A stretch of DNA of 64,000 nt from WJLY01 sp964562405 (GTDB lineage Bacteria; Joyebacterota; Joyebacteria; Joyebacterales; Joyebacteraceae): NCBI GenBank assembly GCA_964562405.1, contig CAZLTC010000003.1, positions 1 to 64,000 on the forward strand. The letters run 5' to 3'. Each line of letters starts with the position of its first letter. The first letter of the stretch is position 1. The notes beneath the pieces are model-generated. The model was given only the letters and a program-made list of their open reading frames with translations. It had not been told where the DNA came from and ran no database searches. This document shows positions 26,369 to 34,617 of this stretch, in pieces. Made by a program: the position numbers and the translations under genes.

Positions 26369-26543
26369 GTGCTCCCCTCCACGCAGTCCTCTCCAGAATA
26401 GCACTTTGCCGAAGGACATTCACCATCTTCGCCAGTGTGCCGCTCTCGACAGCAACGGTCTGGGATTGTACGCTCTTCGATATCGACTGGCCAACAACAT
26501 GCTGAGGCGTCCTTCATGAACATAGCACGGAGGTGAGAAGCAA

Positions 26544-26963
26544 TTGCCTGTGGTGACAGCCACCATCAGCGCGCGCACGCGCGGCGACGGCGATGCGATC
26601 GACATCACGATGGACCTGGCCGAGGCAGTCAGGGAGAGCGGTCTACTGGACGGCGTGGCCACGCTTTTCATCGGCGGTTCCACGGCGGCGATCACCACCA
26701 TCGAGTATGAGCCTGGCGCCGTGTGCGATCTCCAATCCGTCTTCGAGGAGCTAGCTCCCAGGGACCGGGACTGGAAGCACCACCTTCGCTGGGGCGACCA
26801 CAACGGCCACAGCCACGTCAGGGCTGCCATGCTCGGACCAAGCCTCTCGGTCCCCTTCGTAGGCCAGGAGCTGTCACTCGGAACGTGGCAGCAGGTGGTG
26901 CTGGTGGATTTCGACTGCAGGCCAAGGACACGCGAGGTCGTCGTACAGATGATCGGAGAGTGA
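26544..26963 (+). CDS. yjbQ: YjbQ/UPF0047 family protein
   Basis: 139 residues, full length for UPF0047. The family motif region is clear: HHLRWGDHNGHSHVRAAML, LGPSLSVPFVGQELSLGTWQ, QVVLVDFD. Some members have weak thiamin-phosphate-synthase activity, but the physiological role is unsettled. The start is TTG 26544 because GGAGGTGA (26529-26536) lies seven bases before it. Single gene, divergent from the methyltransferase and convergent with the lamin-tail gene, closed by the hairpin at 26992-27013. Confidence 0.88.
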   Translation: MPVVTATISARTRGDGDAIDITMDLAEAVRESGLLDGVATLFIGGSTAAITTIEYEPGAVCDLQSVFEELAPRDRDWKHHLRWGDHNGHSHVRAAMLGPSLSVPFVGQELSLGTWQQVVLVDFDCRPRTREVVVQMIGE

Positions 26964-26991
26964 CGTCGGGACGGGCGGCACACAAGAGAAC

Positions 26992-27013
26992 GGGCCGCCA
27001 CATCCGGCGGCCC
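26992..27013. terminator. Hairpin terminator between convergent genes
   Basis: GGGCCGCC (26992-26999) pairs with GGCGGCCC (27006-27013) around a six-base loop. It lies between yjbQ and the lamin-tail gene. The tail is not strongly T-rich. Confidence 0.6.
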
Positions 27014-27086
27014 CTCGTCATGCCGTTCATGCCGTTCCCGGGGCCCACCACGCCGCGCGTGAGCCATGCGGGCAGGCCGAACGCCC

Positions 27087-27680
27087 CTACTTGCGGTAGA
27101 GTGCCTTTATGGTGGACCAGGTCTCTATGTCAGTGTCGGATGGCAGCCTGGGATCGTACCCGGGGGTGCCGTGGTCGCCCGCCCCGAAGGTGTTCTCGGT
27201 CTCGGTCTGCCAGCAGGCCCCCGAGTTGTTGTCCCCACACCAGTCGTAGTACAACGCCACGCCGTTAGGAATGCTCGACCAGCCGTTCGTGCCTGGGGTC
27301 CATTCCACCTCGTCGACGAGCTGGGCCAGTTCGTCATAGATGACTATCTCGTCATCGGAGTTGCCCAGATAGAAGCCGCTGCACTCGTAGTCGAGGTCCA
27401 CGCCGCCGTTGAGGGCCGGGTCTGCGTTCTTCCCGAATACGACGAACCCTCCGGCCGGCACGATGACGTGCTCGGTCACTTCGCAGTCATCGGTGTCGAG
27501 GTCGATGATGTGGTACCCGTACATGTCGATCGGCGCGGGCCCCTCGTTGTAGATCTCGAACCACTCACCGTACGTGTCCGAAACCGCGGACGGGTTCGGC
27601 ATGATCTCGGTGATGACGAGCTCCGCTCCGGCGGGGAGAACGCACAGTGCGAGCACTGCGGCGATAACAATCCCCCTCAT
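27087..27680 (-). CDS. Exported lamin-tail-domain (LTD) protein
   Basis: 197 residues. Signal peptide (GIVIAAVLALCVLPAGA), then a lamin-tail Ig-like domain (about 20-135) with the family pattern LVITEIMPNPSAV, EWFEIYNEGPAPIDMYGY, and VPAGGFVVFGKNADP, then SDDEIVIYDELAQLVDEVEW. The C-terminal 50 residues (NTFGAGDHGTPGYDP) are the usual LTD ending. These domains occur in secreted or surface proteins, often next to nucleases or proteases; here the domain is alone, so it may be a structural or adhesive surface protein (inference). AAGGAGG before ATG 27680 fixes the start over an upstream in-frame codon at 27743. Confidence 0.82.
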   Translation of the reverse strand: MRGIVIAAVLALCVLPAGAELVITEIMPNPSAVSDTYGEWFEIYNEGPAPIDMYGYHIIDLDTDDCEVTEHVIVPAGGFVVFGKNADPALNGGVDLDYECSGFYLGNSDDEIVIYDELAQLVDEVEWTPGTNGWSSIPNGVALYYDWCGDNNSGACWQTETENTFGAGDHGTPGYDPRLPSDTDIETWSTIKALYRK

Positions 27681-27748
27681 CCTGCCTCCTTCCCTCGCAC
27701 GCGCTGGACGAACGGGGAGCGCGCGAGCCCCGCTCACTTCCATACATT

Positions 27749-27773
27749 AGTATACCATGTTCCGGCTTGTCAA
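27749..27773 (-). promoter_or_regulatory. Promoter for lamin-tail gene (extended -10)
   Basis: On the minus strand a perfect TTGACA (27773-27768) and TATACT (27754-27749) preceded by TGG, an extended -10. The spacer is only 13 bases, so the extended -10 probably does most of the work. It is about 70 bases upstream of the ATG. Confidence 0.45.
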
Positions 27774-27867
27774 GCACGCGCGGGCCTCAGCAGAGGCCAT
27801 TGCCCCGAACGGGCCCGCCCTGCTATCATCCGCGTGTTAGGGCCTTTCCAGCTCAACGGGAGAACCC

Positions 27868-28707
27868 ATGCGAGTCATCGTGACAGGCGGAAGCGGGCTG
27901 GTCGGCAGGCGCATAGTGCCGCTCCTTTCCGCAGACCACGACGTCCTGAACCTGGATCTCAGGCCCCCCGTGGACGGCTCGTCCTCGGAGTACCTGTCCT
28001 GCGACATACTCGACGCGGGCACCGTCCGCAGCGCGGTGGAAGGGGCCGACGCTATCGTCCACGCGGCCGCCATCCCCGGCCCCAAGTTCGGGATGACCGA
28101 CGACATCTACCTCACCAACATAGAGGGTACGCGGAGGGTAGCCGACGCAGCGTTCGCGGCGGGCATCCGCCGCTTCGTCAATATTTCAAGTGAGTCCGTG
28201 CTCGGGTTTGCGTTCGGGGCCGGCAGGATCAGGCCCAAATACTTCCCGATCGACGAGGAGCACGTGCTCGCGGCCATCGACCCCTACGGGCGGAGCAAAC
28301 TCATGGCCGAGGAGTCGCTGACGGACAAGCGCCCTCCGGAGGCCGTGGTCGTCAGCTTGAGGCCCTCCTGGGTCTGGGTCGAGGAGGAGTACGCGCAGTG
28401 CCGCCGTCTCACCCACGACCCGGGGCAGTGGGTGGGCGGCCTGTGGTCGTACATTCACGGCGACGACCTGGCGGAGGCGGTGAGGCTCGCCCTGGAGAAG
28501 GAACTCCAACCGGGACACTATCCTCTGTACATTACGGCCGCCGACAACGGCACCATCTTCCGCACAAGAGAGCTCGCCCAGAAGCACTACCCGCAGACGA
28601 CCTTCCGCCCCGGCATTGCCAGGTACGGCGGACTCATAGCCGGCCGGGAGGCGATGCGGCTGCTCGGATTCTCCCCCAAGCTCACCTGGCGCAGGTTCCT
28701 GGAATGA
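27868..28707 (+). CDS. NAD(P)-dependent epimerase/dehydratase (extended SDR)
   Basis: 279-residue extended short-chain dehydrogenase. Rossmann motif VTGGSGLVGRR at residues 5-15, VHAAAIPGPKFG (the NAD-side loop), the active-site Ser in VNISSESV, and YGRSKLMAE with the YxxxK pair. The substrate is a nucleotide sugar or small carbonyl compound; it cannot be assigned. Its stop overlaps the nucleoside hydrolase ATG by four bases, so the two form an operon. Confidence 0.85.
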   Translation: MRVIVTGGSGLVGRRIVPLLSADHDVLNLDLRPPVDGSSSEYLSCDILDAGTVRSAVEGADAIVHAAAIPGPKFGMTDDIYLTNIEGTRRVADAAFAAGIRRFVNISSESVLGFAFGAGRIRPKYFPIDEEHVLAAIDPYGRSKLMAEESLTDKRPPEAVVVSLRPSWVWVEEEYAQCRRLTHDPGQWVGGLWSYIHGDDLAEAVRLALEKELQPGHYPLYITAADNGTIFRTRELAQKHYPQTTFRPGIARYGGLIAGREAMRLLGFSPKLTWRRFLE

Positions 28708-29663
28708 CGCCCGCGCGGATCATCATCGACGCCGACACGGGTGTGGACGACGCGCTCGCTATCGTGCTCGCCGCCCATTCGCCGGGGCTGTCGGTCGCAG
28801 CCATCACGGCGGTCGCCGGCAACGCGGAGGTCGGCGAGTGTGCAAGGAACGCGCTGCTGCTCGCCGAGTCGCTCTGGCCCAACAGGACTCCGATCGTGTC
28901 TGAGGGCGCATCCGCCCCCCTCGACATACCGCTCACGACGGCTCCGGAGGTTCACGGGGATGACGGACTTGGCGGATCGAGGGGCTCGCTTCGGCCGCCC
29001 CGCATGATCCGCGCGACGGCGCCGGCCCACGAACTCCTGCTCGAGCTGGCCAACATGGCGCCGGCTGAGCTGGTCCTCGTGGCCACCGGCCCCTTGACGA
29101 ACCTCGCACTGGTGCACAGGGAGCATCCCGACGCCCTGGCCTTGTTCCGCCGGATCGTCGTGATGGGAGGCGCGTTCTCCGTCCCCGGCAACACCGGACC
29201 GGTCGCCGAGTTCAACTTCTACGTCGACCCGCTGGCCGCGGACACGGTCCTCGGGCTGGGACTCGACATCACCGTCGTTCCGCTCGATGTCACGACCACC
29301 GTAAGCGTAGCGCGCGACGAGCTGGACAAACTGCCCGCCTGGTCGGAGTCGCTCGACGCGAAACCGGGCACGCTTCCGGCGATCATCGCCAGAGCGCTCG
29401 ACCACTACATCCGATACCAGTTCTCCGAATCGGGATTGAACGCGGGGTACATGCACGACCCGGTGGCACTGTGCGCCGCCCTCGCGCCCGGACTCATCGG
29501 CACCCGGGAGATGGCCGTCCGCGTCGTGCTCGACGGGCCCGACCGCGGCCGCTCTGTCGAGGCCAATGACAGCCGCCCGCCCGTGCGGGTTGCGGTCAAC
29601 GTTGACGCTACGGCGATGCGGGCGCTCATCCACAGGCGCGTGCTCGAGCCATTGTTCGGGTAG
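28704..29663 (+). CDS. Inosine/uridine-preferring nucleoside hydrolase
   Basis: 319 residues. Hydrolyses the N-glycosidic bond of ribonucleosides to base and ribose. Calcium/ribose-site motif DADTGVDDALAI at the N-terminus (family DTDxGxDDA), VATGPLTNLALV, VVMGGAF, and EFNFYVDPLAA, all standard for the family. MHDPVALCAAL near the end supplies the last metal-ligand Asp region. Specificity is unknown. ATG 28704 overlaps the epimerase stop (ATGA). Together with the phosphorylase at 9968 it indicates nucleoside salvage. Confidence 0.9.
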   Translation: MTPARIIIDADTGVDDALAIVLAAHSPGLSVAAITAVAGNAEVGECARNALLLAESLWPNRTPIVSEGASAPLDIPLTTAPEVHGDDGLGGSRGSLRPPRMIRATAPAHELLLELANMAPAELVLVATGPLTNLALVHREHPDALALFRRIVVMGGAFSVPGNTGPVAEFNFYVDPLAADTVLGLGLDITVVPLDVTTTVSVARDELDKLPAWSESLDAKPGTLPAIIARALDHYIRYQFSESGLNAGYMHDPVALCAALAPGLIGTREMAVRVVLDGPDRGRSVEANDSRPPVRVAVNVDATAMRALIHRRVLEPLFG

Positions 29664-29693
29664 ACCGAACCCCGATCCTCCTCGCACGTGCTT

Positions 29694-29802
29694 GTCCGGT
29701 TGGGTCCCCCTAGGGCGGCCCGCTTCGCTTGGCATCGCTGACGACGCGCGTTCATGCGCGTCGTCGCGCTGCACGCACGCCTACGGGGGACACCAACCGG
29801 AC
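29694..29802. repeat. Large imperfect palindrome (109 bases) between genes
   Basis: The left arm GTCCGGTTGGGTCCCCC-TAGG pairs with the right arm CCTACGGGGGACACCAACCGGAC, and the centre is a perfect ten-base stem GACGACGCGC/GCGCGTCGTC (29740-29749 and 29756-29765). A transcript would fold into one long hairpin. It looks like an interspersed palindromic (REP/MITE-like) unit. A second element of similar size but different sequence lies at 43807-43905. Confidence 0.55.
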
Positions 29803-29817
29803 TCACCGCGCACATAG

Positions 29818-29853
29818 CCGAGCGGGGGTGGGATCTCTCCCACCCCCGCTCGG
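29818..29853. terminator. Very strong hairpin terminator
   Basis: A perfect 16-base stem (29818-29833 with 29838-29853; arm CCGAGCGGGGGTGGGA) and a TCTC loop. It lies between the nucleoside hydrolase and the end of the hydrogenase operon, and would serve both strands. Confidence 0.75.
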
Positions 29854-29882
29854 AGTCTGCGTTCGTCTGCTGCCGCCCGCGC

Positions 29883-30488
29883 CTACCCCAGCCAGTCCTC
29901 CGTCAGGTAGACCTCCCGCCTGCAGGCCGGGCACATGATCATGTAGGAGTCTTGGCGGCCGATCGGCTTGTCTTCCGGCCGAGCCGTCGGGTCCTGGGTC
30001 GCGCCGAAGCGCTGGTGAAGCGCCACCAGGAGCGTCGGGTTCGCGACCGCAAGCGAGCCGACCTTCCGCGCGATCCACTCCAGGTGTTCGCGGGTCGTGA
30101 TCACATCGCCGCAGTGCTCGCAGCGAACGAGTTCTTTCTCGACCGACGTCACCGCCTGAGCCCTATCGAACACCGCCAGCGCAAAATTGTGCGAGAGCTG
30201 GATGCCCTTCTTGGTGGTGCACATCGCCTCGCACTGGCCGCAGTAGATGCAGTTGTCGAAGTGGTGAATGAGCGTCCGGGTGTCCCCCTCGTCGACCACG
30301 TCGATCGTCCTCGCCGGACACACCTCCGCGCACGCACCGCAGCCTATGCAGTCCTCCTCGCTGTAGAGCGGCTGGCCGCGGAACGCCTCGGCCGGCTCCA
30401 GCGGCGTGAAGGGGAACGTGGTAGTGTACGGTCCCTTCACGACGGCGGTGAGGGCTTCCTTGAGTTCCCGAAGCTTCGGTTTCTTCAT
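29883..30488 (-). CDS. Hydrogenase 2[4Fe-4S] ferredoxin subunit (NuoI/HycF/MbhN-like)
   Basis: 201 residues, last gene of the hydrogenase operon. Two [4Fe-4S] motifs: CIGCGACAEVCPA (cluster 1) and CIYCGQCEAMCTT (cluster 2), the NuoI pattern except that the Pro after the last Cys of cluster 2 is Thr. It should pass electrons to the small subunit's cluster at the membrane face. The C-terminal part adds CEHCGD and, 70 residues on, CPACRREV, which look like a zinc or rubredoxin-like knuckle; similar tails occur in some HycF-type subunits. It is separated from mrpG-like by 66 bases, the widest gap in the operon. Confidence 0.85.
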   Translation of the reverse strand: MKKPKLRELKEALTAVVKGPYTTTFPFTPLEPAEAFRGQPLYSEEDCIGCGACAEVCPARTIDVVDEGDTRTLIHHFDNCIYCGQCEAMCTTKKGIQLSHNFALAVFDRAQAVTSVEKELVRCEHCGDVITTREHLEWIARKVGSLAVANPTLLVALHQRFGATQDPTARPEDKPIGRQDSYMIMCPACRREVYLTEDWLG

Positions 30489-30554
30489 CTCGGATAGTCT
30501 CCCCGGGGGATCTCACCCGCGAGCCGAAACGCCCGCGCGGGCCCTTGGGCCCCG

Positions 30555-30890
30555 CTAGTGCCCCACGTCCTCCCTGTACTTGTCGATAACGCTGCCGCGC
30601 CAGAGTGGCACGCCGGATAGGTGCGCGCCTCTCGCAAGTGCGTGGCTTCCCGTCGGCGAGGTCCACAGCACGAAGACCGCCGCCAGGAGCGCCTTGATGC
30701 CCATCGCCGACCAGCCACTATGGACGAGCACGCCGACCAGGATGAGGCAGGTCCCCAGCGTCACGCACTTCGTCGCGGCCTGCAGCCTGTTGTAGACGTC
30801 GGGAAGACGGATGAGGCCGATGGCCCCGACGATATCGAAGAACACGCCTATCGATATGAGGATGTACGGTGCGACTCCGCCGTTACTCAT
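30555..30890 (-). CDS. mrpG: Mrp antiporter subunit G (MnhG/MbhC-like)
   Basis: 111-residue membrane protein with three helices; motif DIVGAIGLIRLPDVYNRLQA followed by ATKCVTLGTCLILVG is the MnhG/PhaG signature. It is an accessory subunit of the Mrp Na+/H+ antiporter module. ATG 30890 (after GGAGGGGA) overlaps the mrpF stop by eight bases. Confidence 0.88.
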   Translation of the reverse strand: MSNGGVAPYILISIGVFFDIVGAIGLIRLPDVYNRLQAATKCVTLGTCLILVGVLVHSGWSAMGIKALLAAVFVLWTSPTGSHALARGAHLSGVPLWRGSVIDKYREDVGH

Positions 30891-31137
30891 CGAATCCCCT
30901 CCCCTCCAGGTACTTCGCAAGAGCCAGCGTACCGATGAAGGACAGGAGCGCCCATGCGATCGCCACGTTCAGGTAGTAGTCCTTGCCGGTGATGAGCCCG
31001 AACACCCCGCAGATCCCAACCACCATCACGCCGATAGTGTCGATCGCCACTGCCCTGTCGGGAGCCGTCGGCCCCCTGGCCACCCGAAAGAGGCAGATGA
31101 ATGTCCCGATGATCAGGAGCATAAGGAACGTCTGCAT
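30883..31137 (-). CDS. mrpF: Mrp antiporter subunit F (MnhF/MbhB-like)
   Basis: 84 residues, three predicted helices. FRVARGPTAPDRAVAIDTIG is the conserved MnhF loop. Small membrane subunit of the Mrp module. It shares one base with the mrpE stop and overlaps mrpG, so translation is coupled. Confidence 0.88.
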   Translation of the reverse strand: MQTFLMLLIIGTFICLFRVARGPTAPDRAVAIDTIGVMVVGICGVFGLITGKDYYLNVAIAWALLSFIGTLALAKYLEGRGFDE

Positions 31138-31640
31138 CAGTCGAAAACCCTCCTCAAGGTGACCTCGAAACGCCCGGCGATGTCCCGGGTCATTGCCTCC
31201 GTGTCCTCGAGATTCTCGTGAACGTTGATCCAGTGCACGTACAGCCAGTCGTCGATGATGTCGACCGTGAGCGTGCCGGGCGTCAGTGTGATCGAGTTCG
31301 CCAGGAACGTCTTGGCCTCATCGGTCTTGAGCGTCGTCTTGATCTTCACGATGCCGGGCCTGATCGGCATGTTCGGGTGGACCACCCGGTAGAGCACGTC
31401 GAAGTTAGCAAGGATGATCCAGAACGAAAGCGAGATCATGTGCATGAGCGCCCAGAACCACCGCACCGGACTGAAGAGCCTCTCCACACGCCTGGGAAGC
31501 AGTCCCGAGAGCAGGAATGCGAACAGGACCGCGATGACTGCCCCGACGATGACTCCCTGCACGTCGAGCGACCACGTGAGGAGCATCCACAGGGCGAAGA
31601 TGATGATGAGATCGAGAAGTCTTCTTTTCAATCGTTCCAT
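31137..31640 (-). CDS. mrpE: Mrp antiporter subunit E (MnhE/MbhA-like)
   Basis: 167 residues. N-terminal helices (LDLIIIFALWMLLTWSL), then NFDVLYRVVHPNMPIRPGI and ANSITLTPGTLTVDI, the MnhE signatures, and a cytoplasmic tail. ATG 31640 is chosen over GTG 31652 because GGAGAG lies five bases before it. The module partner genes flank it on both sides. Confidence 0.87.
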   Translation of the reverse strand: MERLKRRLLDLIIIFALWMLLTWSLDVQGVIVGAVIAVLFAFLLSGLLPRRVERLFSPVRWFWALMHMISLSFWIILANFDVLYRVVHPNMPIRPGIVKIKTTLKTDEAKTFLANSITLTPGTLTVDIIDDWLYVHWINVHENLEDTEAMTRDIAGRFEVTLRRVFD

Positions 31641-31656
31641 CGGACTCTCCACCCCC

Positions 31657-33201
31657 CTAGCCGAGGACCAGCTTCACGTACTCAGCGCTGTTCAGAAGTG
31701 CATCCCTGGCCGGGCCGAGCATGCGCTCCCCGACCGCGGGCTGTGTGACGGCGAGTATTCCCAGGCCGACACAGACGATCGCAAGCAGGATCAGAGGAAC
31801 GTACATCGCCGCGGGGACCTCGTGGGCCTTCTCGACGCTCTTGCCGACGTCCCCGAAGATGATGTGCCTCTGCACCTTCACGTAGTACACCAGAGTCACG
31901 AACGCCATCGCGATGGCCACCCCGCCGATCGCGAAGTGCCCCGACTTGACGACCGCGACGATGATGATCAGCTTGCTCCAGAACCCGCTGAACGGTGGCA
32001 CGCCGGCTATCGACAGCGCGGCCAGATTGGTCGTGGCGGCCGTTATCGGCATGCGCTCGCGCAGCCCGCCCAGGAGCTTCAGATCCCTCGTCCCGGTCGC
32101 GTACTGTATGGCGCCGGACGAGAGGAAGAGGAGCGATTTGAACGACGCGTGGTTGATGAGATGGAAGAGCCCGCCGAAGATCGCCAGCGCCGCCAGTGAG
32201 CGTGACCCGCCCATCGCGAGGATCTTGGCTCCGATGCCGAGCCCGAGCGTGACATAGCCTATCTGTCCGATCGAGCTGTACGCCAGGAGCCTCTTGAAGT
32301 CCCACTGCCCGACCGCCATGAGCCCGCCGAGCACTATCGACATCACCGAGAAAGCGATCATCGCGTTGGCGATGATGAGCGAGCCCGGCTGCGTCGGGGC
32401 GAACCCGAACACGTTGAAGAACACGCGGCACATGGCGTAGACGCCGAGGCTCTTGATGACCACGCCCGACAGCATCGCCGATATCGGCGCCGGCGCCGAC
32501 GGGTGCGCGTCCGGCAGCCACGCGTGGAACGGGACGACCGCGGCCTTCAGCGCAAATCCCATCAGGAAGAGCGCGGACGCCAGCAGAAGCGCGGGATTCA
32601 TCCCCGGTCCCGCCCACTTCGTGCTGATCTCCCTGGCGACGTCCGCCATGTTCAGCGACCCGGTGACCGCGTAGACGGTCCCGATCGCGAAGAGGATCAT
32701 CACCGAAGCGACGCTCCCCAGGATCAGATACTTGAAGCCGGCCTCCAGCTCGTCTGCCTCGACTCCGAACGCGACCAGCGCGTACGAGGCGATCGACGCG
32801 ACCTCCAGGAAGACGAAGAGGTTGAAGAGGTCGCCCGATATGACCACGCCGTTCATCCCCGCCACCATGAGCATGAAAAGCCCGTAGTACTTGTCGAGCC
32901 CCGTGTACTCCTTCATGTACTTGAGGGAGAAGATGATGCACAGGAAGGCGATGACGTTGATGGCCACCAGAAGAAGGATGGAGAGCCCGTCCGCCACGAC
33001 CGCAATGCCGATCGGCGCCACCCACTTCCCCATGTAGAGCACCGTCGCCGGCCCGCCTATCGCCATCAGCGCCATCACAGCCAGCACGGCCGTACTCGCG
33101 GTAGCCAGGACCTCACCGCTCTTCTTCCACCACAATGCGAGCATCGGGATGAGAAACGCGGCCGCGAGCGGGATCGCTACATACAGCGGGATAAGGTTCA
33201 T
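31657..33201 (-). CDS. mrpD: Mrp antiporter subunit D / NuoN-like proton channel subunit
   Basis: 514 residues, about 14 transmembrane helices, of the proton-conducting transporter family (NuoL/M/N, MrpD, MbhH). Seen: FNLFVFLEVASIASYALVAFG with the channel Glu, AAVVPFHAWLPDAHPSAP with its conserved Lys upstream, SYIGQIGY-like SSIGQIGYVTLGLG, and SIAGVPPFSGFWSK. It forms a Na+ or H+ translocation half-channel. It lies between mrpC and mrpE with gaps of 3 and 16 bases. Confidence 0.9.
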   Translation of the reverse strand: MNLIPLYVAIPLAAAFLIPMLALWWKKSGEVLATASTAVLAVMALMAIGGPATVLYMGKWVAPIGIAVVADGLSILLLVAINVIAFLCIIFSLKYMKEYTGLDKYYGLFMLMVAGMNGVVISGDLFNLFVFLEVASIASYALVAFGVEADELEAGFKYLILGSVASVMILFAIGTVYAVTGSLNMADVAREISTKWAGPGMNPALLLASALFLMGFALKAAVVPFHAWLPDAHPSAPAPISAMLSGVVIKSLGVYAMCRVFFNVFGFAPTQPGSLIIANAMIAFSVMSIVLGGLMAVGQWDFKRLLAYSSIGQIGYVTLGLGIGAKILAMGGSRSLAALAIFGGLFHLINHASFKSLLFLSSGAIQYATGTRDLKLLGGLRERMPITAATTNLAALSIAGVPPFSGFWSKLIIIVAVVKSGHFAIGGVAIAMAFVTLVYYVKVQRHIIFGDVGKSVEKAHEVPAAMYVPLILLAIVCVGLGILAVTQPAVGERMLGPARDALLNSAEYVKLVLG

Positions 33202-33204
33202 CGG

Positions 33205-33552
33205 CTATCCCCTCAGCTTGCTGATCTGTGACATGTCAAAGGTTCCGTGCTTCTCGTAGAGCCTGATGCACATGGACACCATTAGAGCGAGCACCCCCAG
33301 CCCGATGACGATGGACGTCAGCACGAGCGCCTGCGGAAGAGGATCGACGAACCGCGCCAGCATGCTGTCCGTTGTCCCCTTGTCGACGATCGGAGCCACC
33401 CCGTTGTGCTTGTACCCGATGATGATGAGGTAGAGGTTAACGGCGTAATCCATGATCACCACGCCGATGACCTTCTTGACGATGTTCTTCTTCGCCACGA
33501 GGCAATACAACCCCATCGTGAGCAGAACCACGCACAGAAAGTAGACCGTCAT
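33205..33552 (-). CDS. mrpC: Mrp antiporter subunit C (NuoK/MbhG-like)
   Basis: 115 residues, three helices. Motif DPLPQALVLTSIVIGLG is diagnostic of MnhC/MbhG; the rest follows the NuoK fold. It overlaps the mrpB stop by four bases. Confidence 0.9.
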   Translation of the reverse strand: MTVYFLCVVLLTMGLYCLVAKKNIVKKVIGVVIMDYAVNLYLIIIGYKHNGVAPIVDKGTTDSMLARFVDPLPQALVLTSIVIGLGVLALMVSMCIRLYEKHGTFDMSQISKLRG

Positions 33553-34004
33553 GATAGCTCATCCTCGATCATGGACCTGAAGGAACGCCTGCGGAAGATG
33601 GCGAGCGCCGAGAAGACAAGGAAGAGCGACGTGCCGACCTTGAACGCGATGGCGATATTGATCGGGAGGATCATGCCGGCGCTCATGAGCCGGAACTGCT
33701 CTCCCCTCCCGAAGATGTTCATGAAGAAGTACCCGCCCGTGACACCCAGCCACCCGATGGTAAGGAACGCGAGCGCGCCCGCGGAGTCGAGCACGTGCGC
33801 CGTTCTCTCGCCGAGGCGGGAGAATGCGACCTCTTTGCCCTGAGCGAGCAGAAGGAGGATGAACGCGCAGGCGATGATGACGCCCCCGGCGAAGCCGCCG
33901 CCCGGTGTCAGGTGGCCGTACAGAACGATGTACGCGCCGAAGATGACGATGAAGGCGACGACGAAGTCGGTGATGGTCTTGACTATCAGCGTGAGTCCCT
34001 TCAT
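33549..34004 (-). CDS. mrpB: Mrp antiporter subunit B (MnhB/MbhF-like)
   Basis: 151 residues. YGHLTPGGGFAGGVIIACAF is the hallmark MnhB motif; four helices. It overlaps both neighbours by four bases (ATGA type), showing strong translational coupling. Confidence 0.9.
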   Translation of the reverse strand: MKGLTLIVKTITDFVVAFIVIFGAYIVLYGHLTPGGGFAGGVIIACAFILLLLAQGKEVAFSRLGERTAHVLDSAGALAFLTIGWLGVTGGYFFMNIFGRGEQFRLMSAGMILPINIAIAFKVGTSLFLVFSALAIFRRRSFRSMIEDELS

Positions 34005-34558
34005 GCCGTCGCCACCTCCCTCTTCGCTCTCTTCCCGTCCTTGCGGAGCAGAGCGAGCGCTCCAAGGATGGACCCGAACAGGACCGTCGCCTCCCCGAGC
34101 GTGTCGTATGCCCTGTAGTCGAGGATCACCGACGTCACGATGTTGGCGGCATGCGTCTCCGGGAGACCCCTCATCACGTACACCCTCGACACCCTCATGA
34201 TCGGCTCTCCGAACTGCGGGAAGCCCTTGCTCCCGAAGATCATCGCGCCGAACCCCAGGATCAGTCCGAAGAAGATCAGTGAGACGATGACCGCCAGCGT
34301 GTCACGGTGCAGGTCGACGGCAGTGTTGTCGAGGAGAATGGTTCCCCTAATGAGGATGACGAGAACCAGAATCTCCACGACGAGCTGTGTGATCGCAATG
34401 TCGGGCGCCCCGAGGAACAGGAACGCAACCGACAGGGCGAACCCGACGGCGCTCACCGAGATCACGGCCGAAAGGAGGTTCCTGGTCTCAATGGCGACGA
34501 TGGAGCCGATCACCATGAAGATCAGGAGCATGTAAAGCTGAGGAGTGATGTTTTCCAT
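34001..34558 (-). CDS. MbhD+MbhE-like subunit (detached C-terminal part of MrpA)
   Basis: 185 residues. The first half is a DUF4040/MbhD domain (FLFLGAPDIAITQLVVEILV); the second half contains NIVTSVILDYRAYDTLGEA, the MbhE/MrpB-N signature. In Bacillus-type MrpA these two parts are fused to the C-terminus of the large NuoL-like chain; here they form a separate protein just downstream of it (59-base gap). Membrane subunit of the antiporter module. Confidence 0.86.
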   Translation of the reverse strand: MENITPQLYMLLIFMVIGSIVAIETRNLLSAVISVSAVGFALSVAFLFLGAPDIAITQLVVEILVLVILIRGTILLDNTAVDLHRDTLAVIVSLIFFGLILGFGAMIFGSKGFPQFGEPIMRVSRVYVMRGLPETHAANIVTSVILDYRAYDTLGEATVLFGSILGALALLRKDGKRAKREVATA

Positions 34559-34617
34559 CTAGCGTCTCCCGCCTCTCGCCCATCCATGGAAGTACCACGT
34601 CAAAGAAACGTCTTCTG

